DNA of 64,000 bases, from positions 1-64,000 of the forward strand of contig CAVTEP010000002.1 of the NCBI GenBank assembly GCA_963733915.1, in the 5' to 3' direction. Positions within the stretch are counted from its first letter, which is position 1. Each line of letters starts with the position of its first letter. The DNA comes from Sulfomarinibacter sp963733915. GTDB lineage: Bacteria > Acidobacteriota > Thermoanaerobaculia > Thermoanaerobaculales > Sulfomarinibacteraceae. The notes under the pieces were generated by a model, which was not told the DNA's origin, ran no database searches, and saw only the letters and a list, made by a program, of their open reading frames with translations. Below, in pieces: positions 25,290 through 34,059 of the stretch. A program made the position numbers and the translations under genes.

Positions 25290-28200
25290 TGACGTGCCCC
25301 CCTATGTTCATCAAAAAAGGCATCGATTTGGGCGAGCACCTGGCGGTCCGTGAAGTGGCGTGCGGTGATAGCTCCAGACGGACACCAGCTGGCACAGGTC
25401 CCACAGCCCTTGCACAGCGACGCATTGATCTCGGCGGCATACACTCCGAACTCGGTCTCGTGCAGCGCCGGAGCCTGAAATTCGCAGATTTCAACACAAT
25501 CGCCACATCCGCGGCAGATTTCGGAATCGACCACCGCCACCGCCGGATCCAGCCGCACCCGGTCATAGGCCAAAAACACCGCCGCTTTGGCAGCCGCCGC
25601 CGACGCCTGGGCAACCGTATCGACGATGTCCTTCGGTCCCTGCACCGTTCCGGCGAGAAATACTCCCTCGACGGCCGTCTCGACCGGCGCCAGCTCGGGG
25701 TGGCGCTCGAGGAAGAAGCCATCGAGGCCGACGCTGGCCTTGAGCATCTCGTGGAAGTGACCGGTCTCGGGCTGCCGCGGCCGCATCCCGACCGACAGCA
25801 CGACGAGGTCGGCCGGCACCTCGATCGTGCGGTTGAGCAGTTCGTCGAAACAGCGCACCGCCTGGGCGCGTCTCTCGCCGACGATCTCCGGCCGCGTGTC
25901 CGGCGGTATGCGAACGAAGAGCACTCCTTTGCCGCGCGCCTCCCGGTACATTTCCTCGGCACCGGTCGATACCGTACGGATATCTCTGTAAAAAACCGTG
26001 GTATCGATACCGCGATCGGCGAGCTCGATGGCCTGCTTGATCGCGGTTGGGCAGCAATAGCGGGAGCAGCCGGAGAAGCTTTCCGGATCGCGAGAGCCGA
26101 CGCACAAAATCAGGGCAGCGCTCGACGGCTTCGCGCCTCCAAAGCCGAGGTCCCCTTCGACGCAGAACTCGCGCTCCAGCTCCTCCGAGGTCACGACGTT
26201 GTCGAGCTCGTCGTATCGGTGTTCCGAGCCCGGATCATACAGATCGGCGCCGGTTGCGAGGATCACCGCTCCAACCGGGAAGACCTCGTCGACCGAGCCC
26301 TCTAGGGTGGCTTCGAAACTCCCCACGAAGCCCGTAATATTCTTGACCTCGGTCTCGAGAAGCACACGTGCGCCGCTCGCCTCCAACCTCTCGATTTTCT
26401 TGGCGAGCACCTCGCTTGCCGGACGTCGGTTTGGATACAGGAGCTTGAGGTTCGGATCGGCGAGGCGGCCGCCAAGGCGGGCTGTTTTCTCCACAAGGGT
26501 GACCGGAAAACCCTGCACGGCGAGGTCTGTGGCGGCCTGGATGCCGCCGATGCCGCCGCCGATCACCAACGCGGCCCGAGTCATTGCCGCCGAGCCCTCC
26601 TCGAGCTCTTCGAGGTGGCAGGCACGCGCCACGCCCATGCGGATCAGCGCACGAGCCTTTTCCTGCGCCGCCTCCGGCGTCGCGGCATGGACCCAGGAGC
26701 ACTGGTCTCGGATGTTGACCATCTCCAAGAGGTAGGGGTTGAATCCGATGCGATCGAGGGTTTCGCGAAAGACCGGTTCGTGGGTGCGGGGAGTGCAGGC
26801 GGCAATAACGATGCGGTTGAGGCGGTGTTCGCGAATCGTCTCCACGAGCTCGCCCTGGCCGGTCGACGAGCAGGCGAAGAGGTCGGTCCGCGCCACCTCG
26901 ACACCCGTCAAGCTCTCCGCGTAGGCTGCCAACTCCTCGACCTCGAGAACGCCGGCAATATTGATCCCGCAATGACAGACCATGACCCCGACCCGCGGCG
27001 GACCGCCCAGGTCCATGGGCTCGGCCCGCTCCTTTGACTCCTCGACACGGTGGCCGCTGAGGTAGAGCTGTGCACGAGCTGCTGTAGCTGAAGCCTGTGC
27101 CACACAGTCTGGAATCACCTGCGGTCCAACCGCGCTGCCGCACACGAAAACACCGTCACGCGAGGTCTCGACCGCCGAGATCGCGGGGTCGCGACGAGCG
27201 ATGAAGCCGTTCTGATCGGTTTCGATGTCGAGGATTTCGGCGAGCTTGACGGCGCCATCGTTGGGTGCGGCCGCCACCGACAACACGACCATGTCGGCTG
27301 GGATCCTGGTTTGTTCGTGACCGAGGGTGTCCTCGACGAAGACCTCGAGGCTGTCGTCGACGGGGTTGTGCGTCACCTTTGCTGGACGGCCCCGCACGTA
27401 AACGGCGCTTGCCTGTTCCTTGGAGCGCTCGACAAAATCGTCGAAGCCTTTGCCAAAGGCGCGGAGATCCGTGTAGAGGACGGTGATTTCCTCGACCTCG
27501 GGATCGTGCTGGCGGATCAGCATCGAGTCCTTGACCGCGTTCATGCAACAGAAACGGCTGCAGTAAGGACGACCGCCTTCGCCGCGGGCGCCGACGCACT
27601 GGATGAAGACGATTCGTTTCGGTGTTTCGAGGTCTGAGGGCCGCACGACGTGACCGTGGGTCACGCCCGAAGCGTTGAGCATCCTCTCGAGCTCGAGGCT
27701 GGTAACGACGTTGGGGAGCCGGCCGTAACCGTAGGCGCCGAGCTTGCGGGCATCGAACTCCTGGAAGCCGACAGCGACCAAAATCGAACCGACATCGAGC
27801 TCGACCTCGGACGGCATCATGTCGAAATCGATGGCTTCGACCTCGCAAGACTCCATGCAGTGTCCGCACGGAAGAAGATTTGGCGGGTAGTTGGGGTCCT
27901 TCTTCCGCTTGATGGCTTCCATCTTCTGGAGACGTTTCTTCTGGCGCTCATTGAGGTGCGGCGTGAAGTTGAGACAGGCGTCCGGATCGATGACATAGGC
28001 GGCGGGCACCGACTGTGGAAAGGGCCGATAGATGGCCTTGCGCGCCATGAGGCCCATATCGAATTCGTTGCCGCCGACCTGAGGGCAGTGATCGACACAC
28101 AGGCCACAGGCCACACAACGGTCCTCATCCACGAAGCGCGGGTTCTTTCGCACCCGCACCTTGAAGTCGCCCGGCTCACCCTCGCAGCCGACGACCTCGG

Positions 28201-28474
28201 CGTTGGATATGACCTCGATCAATGGATGCCGACCGGCATCCATGGCCTTAGGCCCGAGGATTCAAATGGCGCAATCCATGGTGGGAAAGGTCTTGTCGAG
28301 CTGAGCCATACGGCCGCCCAACGAAGGCGATTTCTCCACCACGGTGACCGGAATACGGGCGTTGGCGAGGTCGAGGGCCGCCTGGATACCGGCGATCCCA
28401 CCACCTATGACCAGCGCTCGCAGGGTCTTTGCGCCCTCCGTCTCCCCGTCCGGTGTGTCGAGCAACTCACTCAT
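25286..28474 (-). CDS. Tandem selenocysteine HdrA (two HdrA modules, BamE-like)
   Basis: 1062 residues when UGA 28264-28262 is read as Sec71. First module lacks the usual N-terminal cluster domain: FAD motif ALVIGGGIAGIQAALD, PTMDCAI-Sec-ILGPKAMDAGRHPLIEV, ferredoxin CVACGLCVDHCPQ and CGHCMESC, CSRFCCMN. A second module starts near 470 with VGVMVCHCGINIAG, CTPRTHEPVF, DQCSWVH, a second FAD site (ALVIGGGIGGIQAATD), but has no DCSxC motif (GGRLADPNLKLLYPN instead), and ends with CRGCGDCVEIC and CKGCGTCASWCPSG. Large two-module HdrA proteins of this type (BamE) occur in benzoyl-CoA reductase complexes. Placed between korC and mvhD in one operon. Confidence 0.88.
28222..28243 (-). promoter_or_regulatory. 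Bacterial SECIS-like hairpin, second HdrA UGA
   Basis: On the minus strand ATGGATGCC-GGTC-GGCATCCAT: perfect 9-bp stem and GGUC loop, the loop starting 27 nt after UGA 28264-28262, the same spacing and the same 16-nt core as the hairpin at 22912-22927. The GGUC loop matches that of E. coli fdhF. Confidence 0.85.
28262..28264 (-). other. In-frame UGA (selenocysteine 71)
   Basis: UGA between MDCAI and ILGPKA, in frame with HdrA homology on both sides; the aligned residue in the paralogue at 17406-19421 is Cys194. Confidence 0.88.
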
Positions 28475-28492
28475 TTTGAAACACTCCCAACA

Positions 28493-28600
28493 AGTTTTGA
28501 GTTTTTGGTTTTGAGTTTTGAGTTACCCCCTCCCCACCAAGCAAAGAACCGGGCGGGCGGAAACTCAAAACTCATAACTCAACACCCACAACTCACGACT
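28493..28600. repeat. TTTTGAG repeats forming an imperfect inverted repeat
   Basis: Copies of TTTTGAG at 28493-28525 face copies of CTCAAAA/ACTCA at 28560-28600, across a 35-bp spacer, between korC and the tandem HdrA gene. The transcript could fold into a long AU-rich hairpin, possibly affecting coupling of the kor and hdr parts. The last korC codons lie in it. Confidence 0.6.
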
Positions 28601-29198
28601 GCGAACTCACCGGCGCCGCCTGTTCCTCCTTTGTCCTCCCGGCGGCGTCGCCATACTCCTCTTCAAAGGCTGACCAACCCGCATCGAAGGCGCGCAGGTT
28701 GAGCTCCTCGGTGCCCTTCGGTACCGAGTCAGTGACCGCGTCACGCATCGCCTCGCGGGGCACGATCTTGGAAGCCGCCGCGAAGAAACCCAGCATGACT
28801 ATGTTCTGAACGATCGCCCGGCCGAGCTCCTCGGCTATGCGAGTGGATGACACCCCGTAAGATGGCTGCCCCTTCTTGGGTTCTACTTTTACGAGGTCCT
28901 TCTCGTAGATCAGCATTCCGTCGTCTGCAAGCTCGTCGCGATACTTTTCGTAGCCCTCGCCGGACATCACGACAAAGATGTCAGGGCGTCCAATGTACGG
29001 ATAGAGAACCTCGGTGTCCGACACCGCGAGGGTGGTCGAGCAGGCAGATCCCCGGGCTTCGGGACCGAAGCTCTGGATCATGGTCGCGTGCTTGCCGGCG
29101 TTGACCGCGCAGGCATGGCCGATGATGTGGCCGGAAAGCACCACTCCCTGACCGCCAAATCCGGTGATTCGAATCTCCGTACGAGTGGCCTTACTCAT
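28593..29198 (-). CDS. korC: 2-oxoacid:ferredoxin oxidoreductase, gamma subunit
   Basis: 201 residues. Typical gamma-domain start IRITGFGGQGVVLSGHIIG, then QSFGPEARGSACSTTLAVSD and the PDIFVVMSGEGYEKY segment. Works with the alpha and beta subunits directly upstream to oxidise a 2-oxoacid to acyl-CoA, CO2 and reduced ferredoxin. Overlaps korB by 8 bp. The Glu/Ala-rich tail ends close to the repeat tract. Confidence 0.92.
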   Translation of the reverse strand: MSKATRTEIRITGFGGQGVVLSGHIIGHACAVNAGKHATMIQSFGPEARGSACSTTLAVSDTEVLYPYIGRPDIFVVMSGEGYEKYRDELADDGMLIYEKDLVKVEPKKGQPSYGVSSTRIAEELGRAIVQNIVMLGFFAAASKIVPREAMRDAVTDSVPKGTEELNLRAFDAGWSAFEEEYGDAAGRTKEEQAAPVSSQS

Positions 29199-30081
29199 GG
29201 AGCCACCCCCCTTCGGGGCCCATTGGCACGTAGCGATCTCCCAACACGCTCTCGTAATGGGAGTGCATCATGTCGAGGAAGGTCGGCTGCTCCTCGTCGA
29301 CGAAGTTGCCGCAGATGATCCTGTCCTGGAATCCGATGTCGACCTCGCGCGTGTCGGCGCCGTGGCGAATCTCGGCTTCGTCGTGGTAGAACCGCATCAG
29401 GTCAAGTCCGCTGCCGAGCCGATTGAGGCGGGCATACAGGGTCGAGCACGGCGCGATCACCTCGATAAAGCGGAATCCCTTATGGCGCAAGGCCATCCGG
29501 ATGCACTTGGTGAGCCGACGGATGTGCAGGCACGTCCAACGTGCGACAAAGGTGGCGCCGCAGCTCGCAGCCAGGTGCGGGAGGTTGAAGGGGCGTTCGA
29601 AGTTTCCAAACGGCATGGTCGACGAACGAGCGGACAGGGGTGTCGTGGGAGCATTCTGGCCGCCGGTCATTCCGTAGATGAAGTTGTTGACCAGAATCAC
29701 GAGAATATCCATGTTGCGCCTGGCCGCATGGATGAAGTGGTTGCCACCGATACCGGAAAGATCGCCGTCACCGGAGAAAACCACGACCTGGAGCTCCGGC
29801 CGACCGAGCTTGAGGCCGGTGGCGAAGGGTATGGCTCGCCCGTGAGTCGAGTGGAACGCGTCGAGGTTCATATAGCCGGCCACCCGTCCGGTGCAGCCGA
29901 TGCCGGAAACGATGGCCGTCTTGTCGAGGTCGACGTCGGACTCGTCGAGAGCGGTGGCGAAGCACTTGACGATGGTGCCGATACCGCAGGTTGGACACCA
30001 GATGTGGGGCATACGATCCATCCGCAGGAAAGGAGCGATCGGATGCTCTTCGGGAACGGTGTTCGGGGATATCGTACTCAT
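29191..30081 (-). CDS. korB: 2-oxoacid:ferredoxin oxidoreductase, beta subunit (TPP-binding)
   Basis: 296 residues. Cluster-binding start WCPTCGIGTI, thiamine pyrophosphate motif SGDGDLSGIGGNHFIHA followed by VLVNNFIYGMTGGQ. The subunit layout (alpha, beta, gamma and a two-cluster ferredoxin as separate genes) is that of 2-oxoglutarate or branched-chain 2-ketoacid enzymes; the substrate is not settled by sequence reading alone. Overlaps korA (ATGA) and korC. Confidence 0.92.
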   Translation of the reverse strand: MSTISPNTVPEEHPIAPFLRMDRMPHIWCPTCGIGTIVKCFATALDESDVDLDKTAIVSGIGCTGRVAGYMNLDAFHSTHGRAIPFATGLKLGRPELQVVVFSGDGDLSGIGGNHFIHAARRNMDILVILVNNFIYGMTGGQNAPTTPLSARSSTMPFGNFERPFNLPHLAASCGATFVARWTCLHIRRLTKCIRMALRHKGFRFIEVIAPCSTLYARLNRLGSGLDLMRFYHDEAEIRHGADTREVDIGFQDRIICGNFVDEEQPTFLDMMHSHYESVLGDRYVPMGPEGGWLHE

Positions 30082-31235
30082 CGGGCCGCCTCCACGATCG
30101 CCTTACAGATGTCGGCCGGGTCGTGCACCCCGCCGCCCATGTGGGGCACGAGGATCGCCGGCGCCTGGCCGCCGGCGCAACGCTCGACCTCGAGCACCAT
30201 TTGTCCGTAGTTGATTTCCGGAACCACAAAGGCCTTGATCTCTTTCGCCAGCTCCCGGATGCGCTTTTCCGGGAAAGGCCAGACCACGATCAAGCGTAGA
30301 AATCCGACTTTGACACCCTCGGCGCGGGCCAAATCGATACCCATGCGGGCGACACGGGCGGTGATGCCGTAGGCCACGACCACCACGTCGGCGCCCTCCA
30401 CCTGCTCCTCCTCGATGCGGATGATCTGATCGGCGTTGAGGCGGATCTTGTCGATCAAGCGCTTGACGGTCACCGATTGGCAGGCGGCCGACATTACCGG
30501 GTAACCCTTTTCGTCGTGGGTCAGCCCGGTGGTATGGAAGCGGTAGCCATCGCCGGCGCGGACCATTTCCGGCACCGGCCTCCCGTTGACCTCGTAGGGC
30601 TTGTACTCGCCGGGCTTTTTGTCGGTCAGTTTGCGGGGCACGATGTCGATTTCGTCGGCGGGCGGGATCACGACCTTTTCAGTCATGTGGCCCACGCACT
30701 CGTCCATCATGAACATCACCGGCACCCGCCAGGTCTCGGACAGATTGAAGGCATCGATGGTGAGATCGAAAGCTTCCTGCGGCGATTGCGGGCACAGGGC
30801 GATGAGCTCGTAGTCGCCGTGGGACCCCCATCGCGCCTGCATCATGTCGGCCTGTCCAACCATGGTCGGCAGACCTGTGGACGGGCCGCCGCGCTGCACG
30901 TTGACGACGACACAGGGCGTTTCCATCATCGCCGCCAGCCCGATGTTCTCCATCATCAGGCTGAATCCGGGGCCCGAGGTGACGGTCATGGTCTTGGATC
31001 CCGTCCACGCGGCCCCGGCCACCGCCGCCATGCTCGCGAGCTCGTCCTCCATCTGGATGAAGGTTCCCCCCATCATGGGAAAACGTTGCGAAATACGCTC
31101 CACCACTTCGGTCGACGGCGTGATGGGGTAGCCGGCAACAAAGCGGCAGCCCGCGGCCATTGCGCCTTCGCCACAGGCGTAGTCACCGTCGAGGTAGTGC
31201 ACTCCTGTCAGGACACCCGCTGGATCCGTTTTCAA
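30078..31235 (-). CDS. korA: 2-oxoacid:ferredoxin oxidoreductase, alpha subunit
   Basis: 385 residues. Contains GCRFVAGYPITPSTEVVE, MEDELASMAAVAGAAWTG, TVTSGPGFSLMMENIG and NVQRGGPSTGLPTM, the standard pyrimidine-domain signatures of the KorA/VorB group, plus a C-terminal domain (ITARVARMGIDLARAEGVKVG). Overlaps the ferredoxin gene upstream and korB downstream by 4 bp each, so korDABC is translationally coupled. Most similar in type to 2-oxoglutarate:ferredoxin oxidoreductase; inference. Confidence 0.92.
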   Translation of the reverse strand: MKTDPAGVLTGVHYLDGDYACGEGAMAAGCRFVAGYPITPSTEVVERISQRFPMMGGTFIQMEDELASMAAVAGAAWTGSKTMTVTSGPGFSLMMENIGLAAMMETPCVVVNVQRGGPSTGLPTMVGQADMMQARWGSHGDYELIALCPQSPQEAFDLTIDAFNLSETWRVPVMFMMDECVGHMTEKVVIPPADEIDIVPRKLTDKKPGEYKPYEVNGRPVPEMVRAGDGYRFHTTGLTHDEKGYPVMSAACQSVTVKRLIDKIRLNADQIIRIEEEQVEGADVVVVAYGITARVARMGIDLARAEGVKVGFLRLIVVWPFPEKRIRELAKEIKAFVVPEINYGQMVLEVERCAGGQAPAILVPHMGGGVHDPADICKAIVEAAR

Positions 31236-31558
31236 TTGGGACCTCCCTCGTCATGCTCATCCAAAACGCCCTGAGCCGCGATCGCGGCGGCCGCTTCCTC
31301 GTCGTCCGCGGCGACACAGAAGATCGCAAAATCGGGGCAGATCATCTCGCAGAGGTTGCAGTTGACGCACTCACCGTCCTTAACCACCTCTGGGGGGTGA
31401 TATCCCTTGCGGTTGAAATCCTCGGACATGACGAGCACGTCCTTCGGGCAGTACTCCACGCAAAACGCGCAGCCCTTGCAGCGGTCGGCGATGATGACGA
31501 CTCGACCGTGCGGGACCTTCACCTGGTCGATGTCCAACGGTTTTCGCCAGTACCTCAT
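31232..31558 (-). CDS. korD: 2-oxoacid:ferredoxin oxidoreductase, ferredoxin (delta) subunit
   Basis: 108 residues with two 4Fe-4S motifs, CKGCAFCVEYCPKD and CVNCNLCEMICPDF. First structural gene after the MarR regulator (105-bp gap). Passes electrons from the TPP enzyme to free ferredoxin or directly to the Hdr complexes encoded downstream. Confidence 0.9.
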   Translation of the reverse strand: MRYWRKPLDIDQVKVPHGRVVIIADRCKGCAFCVEYCPKDVLVMSEDFNRKGYHPPEVVKDGECVNCNLCEMICPDFAIFCVAADDEEAAAAIAAQGVLDEHDEGGPN

Positions 31559-31663
31559 GACTCAGTCCTCCGGATTTTTCTTCGATGCCGGTCCGCGTCG
31601 ACTTCCGACCCTTCCCGGTCGGCGGTCTTCCAACGCCCGATACCTCGAATACGAGTTTCGATT

Positions 31664-32299
31664 TCAAGCCTCCAGATCGTCCACTTTGGTTTCACCGCGC
31701 CGGTGTCGCGAGCGAAACGCACACGAGCCCTGTGGCTTCTCGAAGGAACAGGCGGGACTGAAATAGCCGGCGCAGCGAAGGCAGGAATCGCGGGGATTCG
31801 CGGCCCGTTCCAGAATGCCCACGCACACCTCCTCGAGAAGGTCACAGAGCTGCTCGGTCTTGTCCTGCCCCAGCGTGGCGATCACCGGCGCCAGCCGAGC
31901 GGCCTTGAGCCGCTCGTAGTCGGCGACCAGATTCTTACCCGCATCACTTGCCGACAAGAGAATCGCCCTCCGGTCCTCGCTCGAGGTGCCCCGCGTCACC
32001 AGCCCGAGACGTTCGAGCTTGTCGAGGTTCTTGCTGGAGGCAGCCGGCGACACGCCGAGACAGCGGGCGAGCTCGCACACCTGGAGGTCGGCGTTCGCCG
32101 CGATCAGCTTGAGAAAGCAGAACTGCGCGCGCGTGAGCTTGTGCCTGCACACCTGGCGCAGAAAGTCTTCCTCCAGAAACTCGCGAAGCAGCGATCTCAG
32201 TACGTGACCCGACCGCAGGAAGCGACGGAAGTGGTCACCCGGCACGCCCGCGCCTGCGGGCCCGCCGCAACCGTCAAAGCGTTCGTTTCCGATCGACAT
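31664..32299 (-). CDS. MarR-family regulator with Cys-rich C-terminal tail
   Basis: 211 residues. A winged-helix MarR domain at about 50-160 (LTRAQFCFLKLI, CELARCLGVSPAASSKNLDKLERLGLVTR, DRRAILLSASDAG). The extra C-terminal 45 residues hold four cysteines in C-x2-C-x7-C-x8-C (DSCLRCAGYF, ACSFEK, GSCAF), which could bind an iron-sulfur cluster or zinc, or form disulfides; additional Cys residues lie in the DNA-binding part. It heads the kor-hdr-flx gene string on the same strand and its start codon overlaps a palindrome, so it probably represses its own operon in response to redox state. Sensing is inference. Confidence 0.85.
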   Translation of the reverse strand: MSIGNERFDGCGGPAGAGVPGDHFRRFLRSGHVLRSLLREFLEEDFLRQVCRHKLTRAQFCFLKLIAANADLQVCELARCLGVSPAASSKNLDKLERLGLVTRGTSSEDRRAILLSASDAGKNLVADYERLKAARLAPVIATLGQDKTEQLCDLLEEVCVGILERAANPRDSCLRCAGYFSPACSFEKPQGSCAFRSRHRRGETKVDDLEA

Positions 32300-32318
32300 A
32301 TTTCACGCGGCGAAATAT
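32298..32318. promoter_or_regulatory. Palindromic operator candidate for the MarR regulator
   Basis: ATATTTC - 7 nt - GAAATAT, overlapping the marR start codon at 32299. The size and symmetry suit a MarR dimer and suggest autoregulation of the redox operon. Confidence 0.45.
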
Positions 32319-32331
32319 TAACGCCGTAAAC

Positions 32332-32359
32332 AATTTAGTGCTTCAAATATAGACGTCAA
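32332..32359 (-). promoter_or_regulatory. Candidate promoter of the redox operon
   Basis: On the minus strand TTGACG (32359-32354), 16-nt spacer, TAAATT (32337-32332), placing transcription start near 32325, inside or next to the palindrome at 32298-32318. Matches the sigma-70 consensus only moderately. Confidence 0.35.
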
Positions 32360-32509
32360 GTATGTCAAGGAGATTTTTTCTGAGACTGAGGCGCGAATTC
32401 TTAACTTCCCGAGGTTGCGAAATCAACCGGGATGGGAAGGCTGACATCGTTAGGTTATGCTCATGCGCCGCTCGATCGAGAGGGATGGAGCGGCAATCTG
32501 GGAGGTCAC

Positions 32510-33892
32510 ATGCCGTCGTTTTCGAGAAAAACGCGAAATTTGCCGGCGGTTGCCGTGCTGCTGCTGATCGCAGCGGTCGTGCTCGCCGCGTGGTTTGCGT
32601 TGCGAATCGGTCCCGAACCCACTGTCACCCTGGACACCGACTGGCCGGCCATCGGTCGCGCGACCGAGGTGATTGCCATCTTCACCGAGCCGGCGCTGGG
32701 CCTCGGCGCCGTCCGGCTCGAGCTGCAACAGGGCGAACGGACCGAGCTACTCGAAGAACAGAGCTTTACTCCCGGATCGCCGCTGCCCGCATTCCTCGGC
32801 GGCGGTGGAGGGATTGCTGAAGCCACACTTGAGGCGACTGTCGGCACCGAATCCATGCCCTGGCTCGAGGAGGGCGAGGCGGTGCTGCGGGCGAGCGCGA
32901 CCCGATCGGCCGGCTTTTTTCGCGGTCCGGCGCCGACGATCGTCGAACGGAAGGTGAGGGTGCGGCGGCGGCCGCCCAGGCTGGAGCTCGTCTCCACACA
33001 GCACTACGCCCGCCAGGGGGGCAGTGGGGCGGTGGTCTACCGGGTCGGCGACACGGTCCTGCGCTCCGGGGTCCGGGCCGGCACCTTCGAGGCCACCGGC
33101 TTTCCGCTCGAGAGCGGCGGAGCGGAAGACCGTTTTGTGATCTACGCGATCCCTTGGGATCTGGCCGATGCGTCTGCGGTGCGGCTCTTCGCCGAGGACG
33201 ACGCCGGCAACCGCAGCGAGCAACCGTTTCTCGATCTTTTCAAACCGATGCCGTCCCGGGTTGATACCATTCAGCTGAGCGACGATTTCCTGACCCGGGT
33301 AGTCCCCGCCATCGCCAGCCAGACGCCGGGCTTTGCCGCCTCGGGTTCGCTGCTCGACCAGTATCTGGTGATCAACGGTGAGTTGCGGCGGCAGGAGTTG
33401 GCGCGGTTTGCAGAGCTCGCGCTCACCAGCCGGCCCGCGTTTCTCTGGTCGGGCCCCTTCCTGCAGATGCCGAACACCGCTCTCAAGGCCAACTTCGCCC
33501 AAACGCGGAGCTACGTCTACGACGGTCAAACGGTCGACCGCCAGACCCACCTCGGGCTCGACCTCGCCTCGACAGCGCGGGCGCCGGTGCCCGCGCCCAA
33601 CTCCGGGGTCGTCGTCTACGCCGGCTGGATGAGCCTCTACGGCAACGCCGTCATCATCGACCACGGCTACGGCCTGATGTCGCTGTGCGGCCACATGGCC
33701 TCCATCGACGTCAAGGTCGAGGACCCGGTCACCAGGGGACAGATCATCGGTGCGAGCGGCGCCACTGGCCTCGCCGGCGGCGACCACCTCCACCTCGAGA
33801 TCTTCATCCAGGGCCAGTCGGTCGACCCGCTCGAGTGGCTCGACGCCAAGTGGATCGCAGACAATCTCGGCACGAAGCTCGCAGTGCCGTAG
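32510..33892 (+). CDS. M23 family metallopeptidase, membrane-anchored
   Basis: 460 residues from ATG 32510, which has GGGAGG 5 nt upstream; an earlier in-frame GTG-type start gives only an unlikely extension. One hydrophobic anchor at about 12-32, a long extracytoplasmic region, then a C-terminal LytM domain with the zinc ligands in THLGLDLAS and the DHLHLEI motif. It should act on peptide crosslinks of peptidoglycan or as a LytM-type cell-wall regulator. Divergent from the MarR gene. Ends in a pair of hairpins. Confidence 0.88.
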   Translation: MPSFSRKTRNLPAVAVLLLIAAVVLAAWFALRIGPEPTVTLDTDWPAIGRATEVIAIFTEPALGLGAVRLELQQGERTELLEEQSFTPGSPLPAFLGGGGGIAEATLEATVGTESMPWLEEGEAVLRASATRSAGFFRGPAPTIVERKVRVRRRPPRLELVSTQHYARQGGSGAVVYRVGDTVLRSGVRAGTFEATGFPLESGGAEDRFVIYAIPWDLADASAVRLFAEDDAGNRSEQPFLDLFKPMPSRVDTIQLSDDFLTRVVPAIASQTPGFAASGSLLDQYLVINGELRRQELARFAELALTSRPAFLWSGPFLQMPNTALKANFAQTRSYVYDGQTVDRQTHLGLDLASTARAPVPAPNSGVVVYAGWMSLYGNAVIIDHGYGLMSLCGHMASIDVKVEDPVTRGQIIGASGATGLAGGDHLHLEIFIQGQSVDPLEWLDAKWIADNLGTKLAVP

Positions 33893-33937
33893 CAATTCGC
33901 TGACGCGAATTGCGGGGTGCGGGCTGACGCCCGCACC
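33892..33937. terminator. Tandem hairpins with identical TGAC loops
   Basis: GCAATTCGC-TGAC-GCGAATTGC (33892-33913) followed after 2 nt by a second perfect 9-bp stem GGTGCGGGC-TGAC-GCCCGCACC (33916-33937?). The first begins within the M23 stop codon. Without a T-run; could stop transcription or protect the mRNA 3' end. Related CAATTCG palindromes are at 36823-36857 and 39584-39615. Confidence 0.6.
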
Positions 33938-34059
33938 GCTTGGGCCGCCGCCACCACCGCGCCACGAGCCCGTGATTGTAAGGCACGCTCAAAACCGACA
34001 AGCCCGTGGTAGCCTCAGGTCAAACACTCCAGGTTCCCGATGAAAAACGGGGGTGAGCC

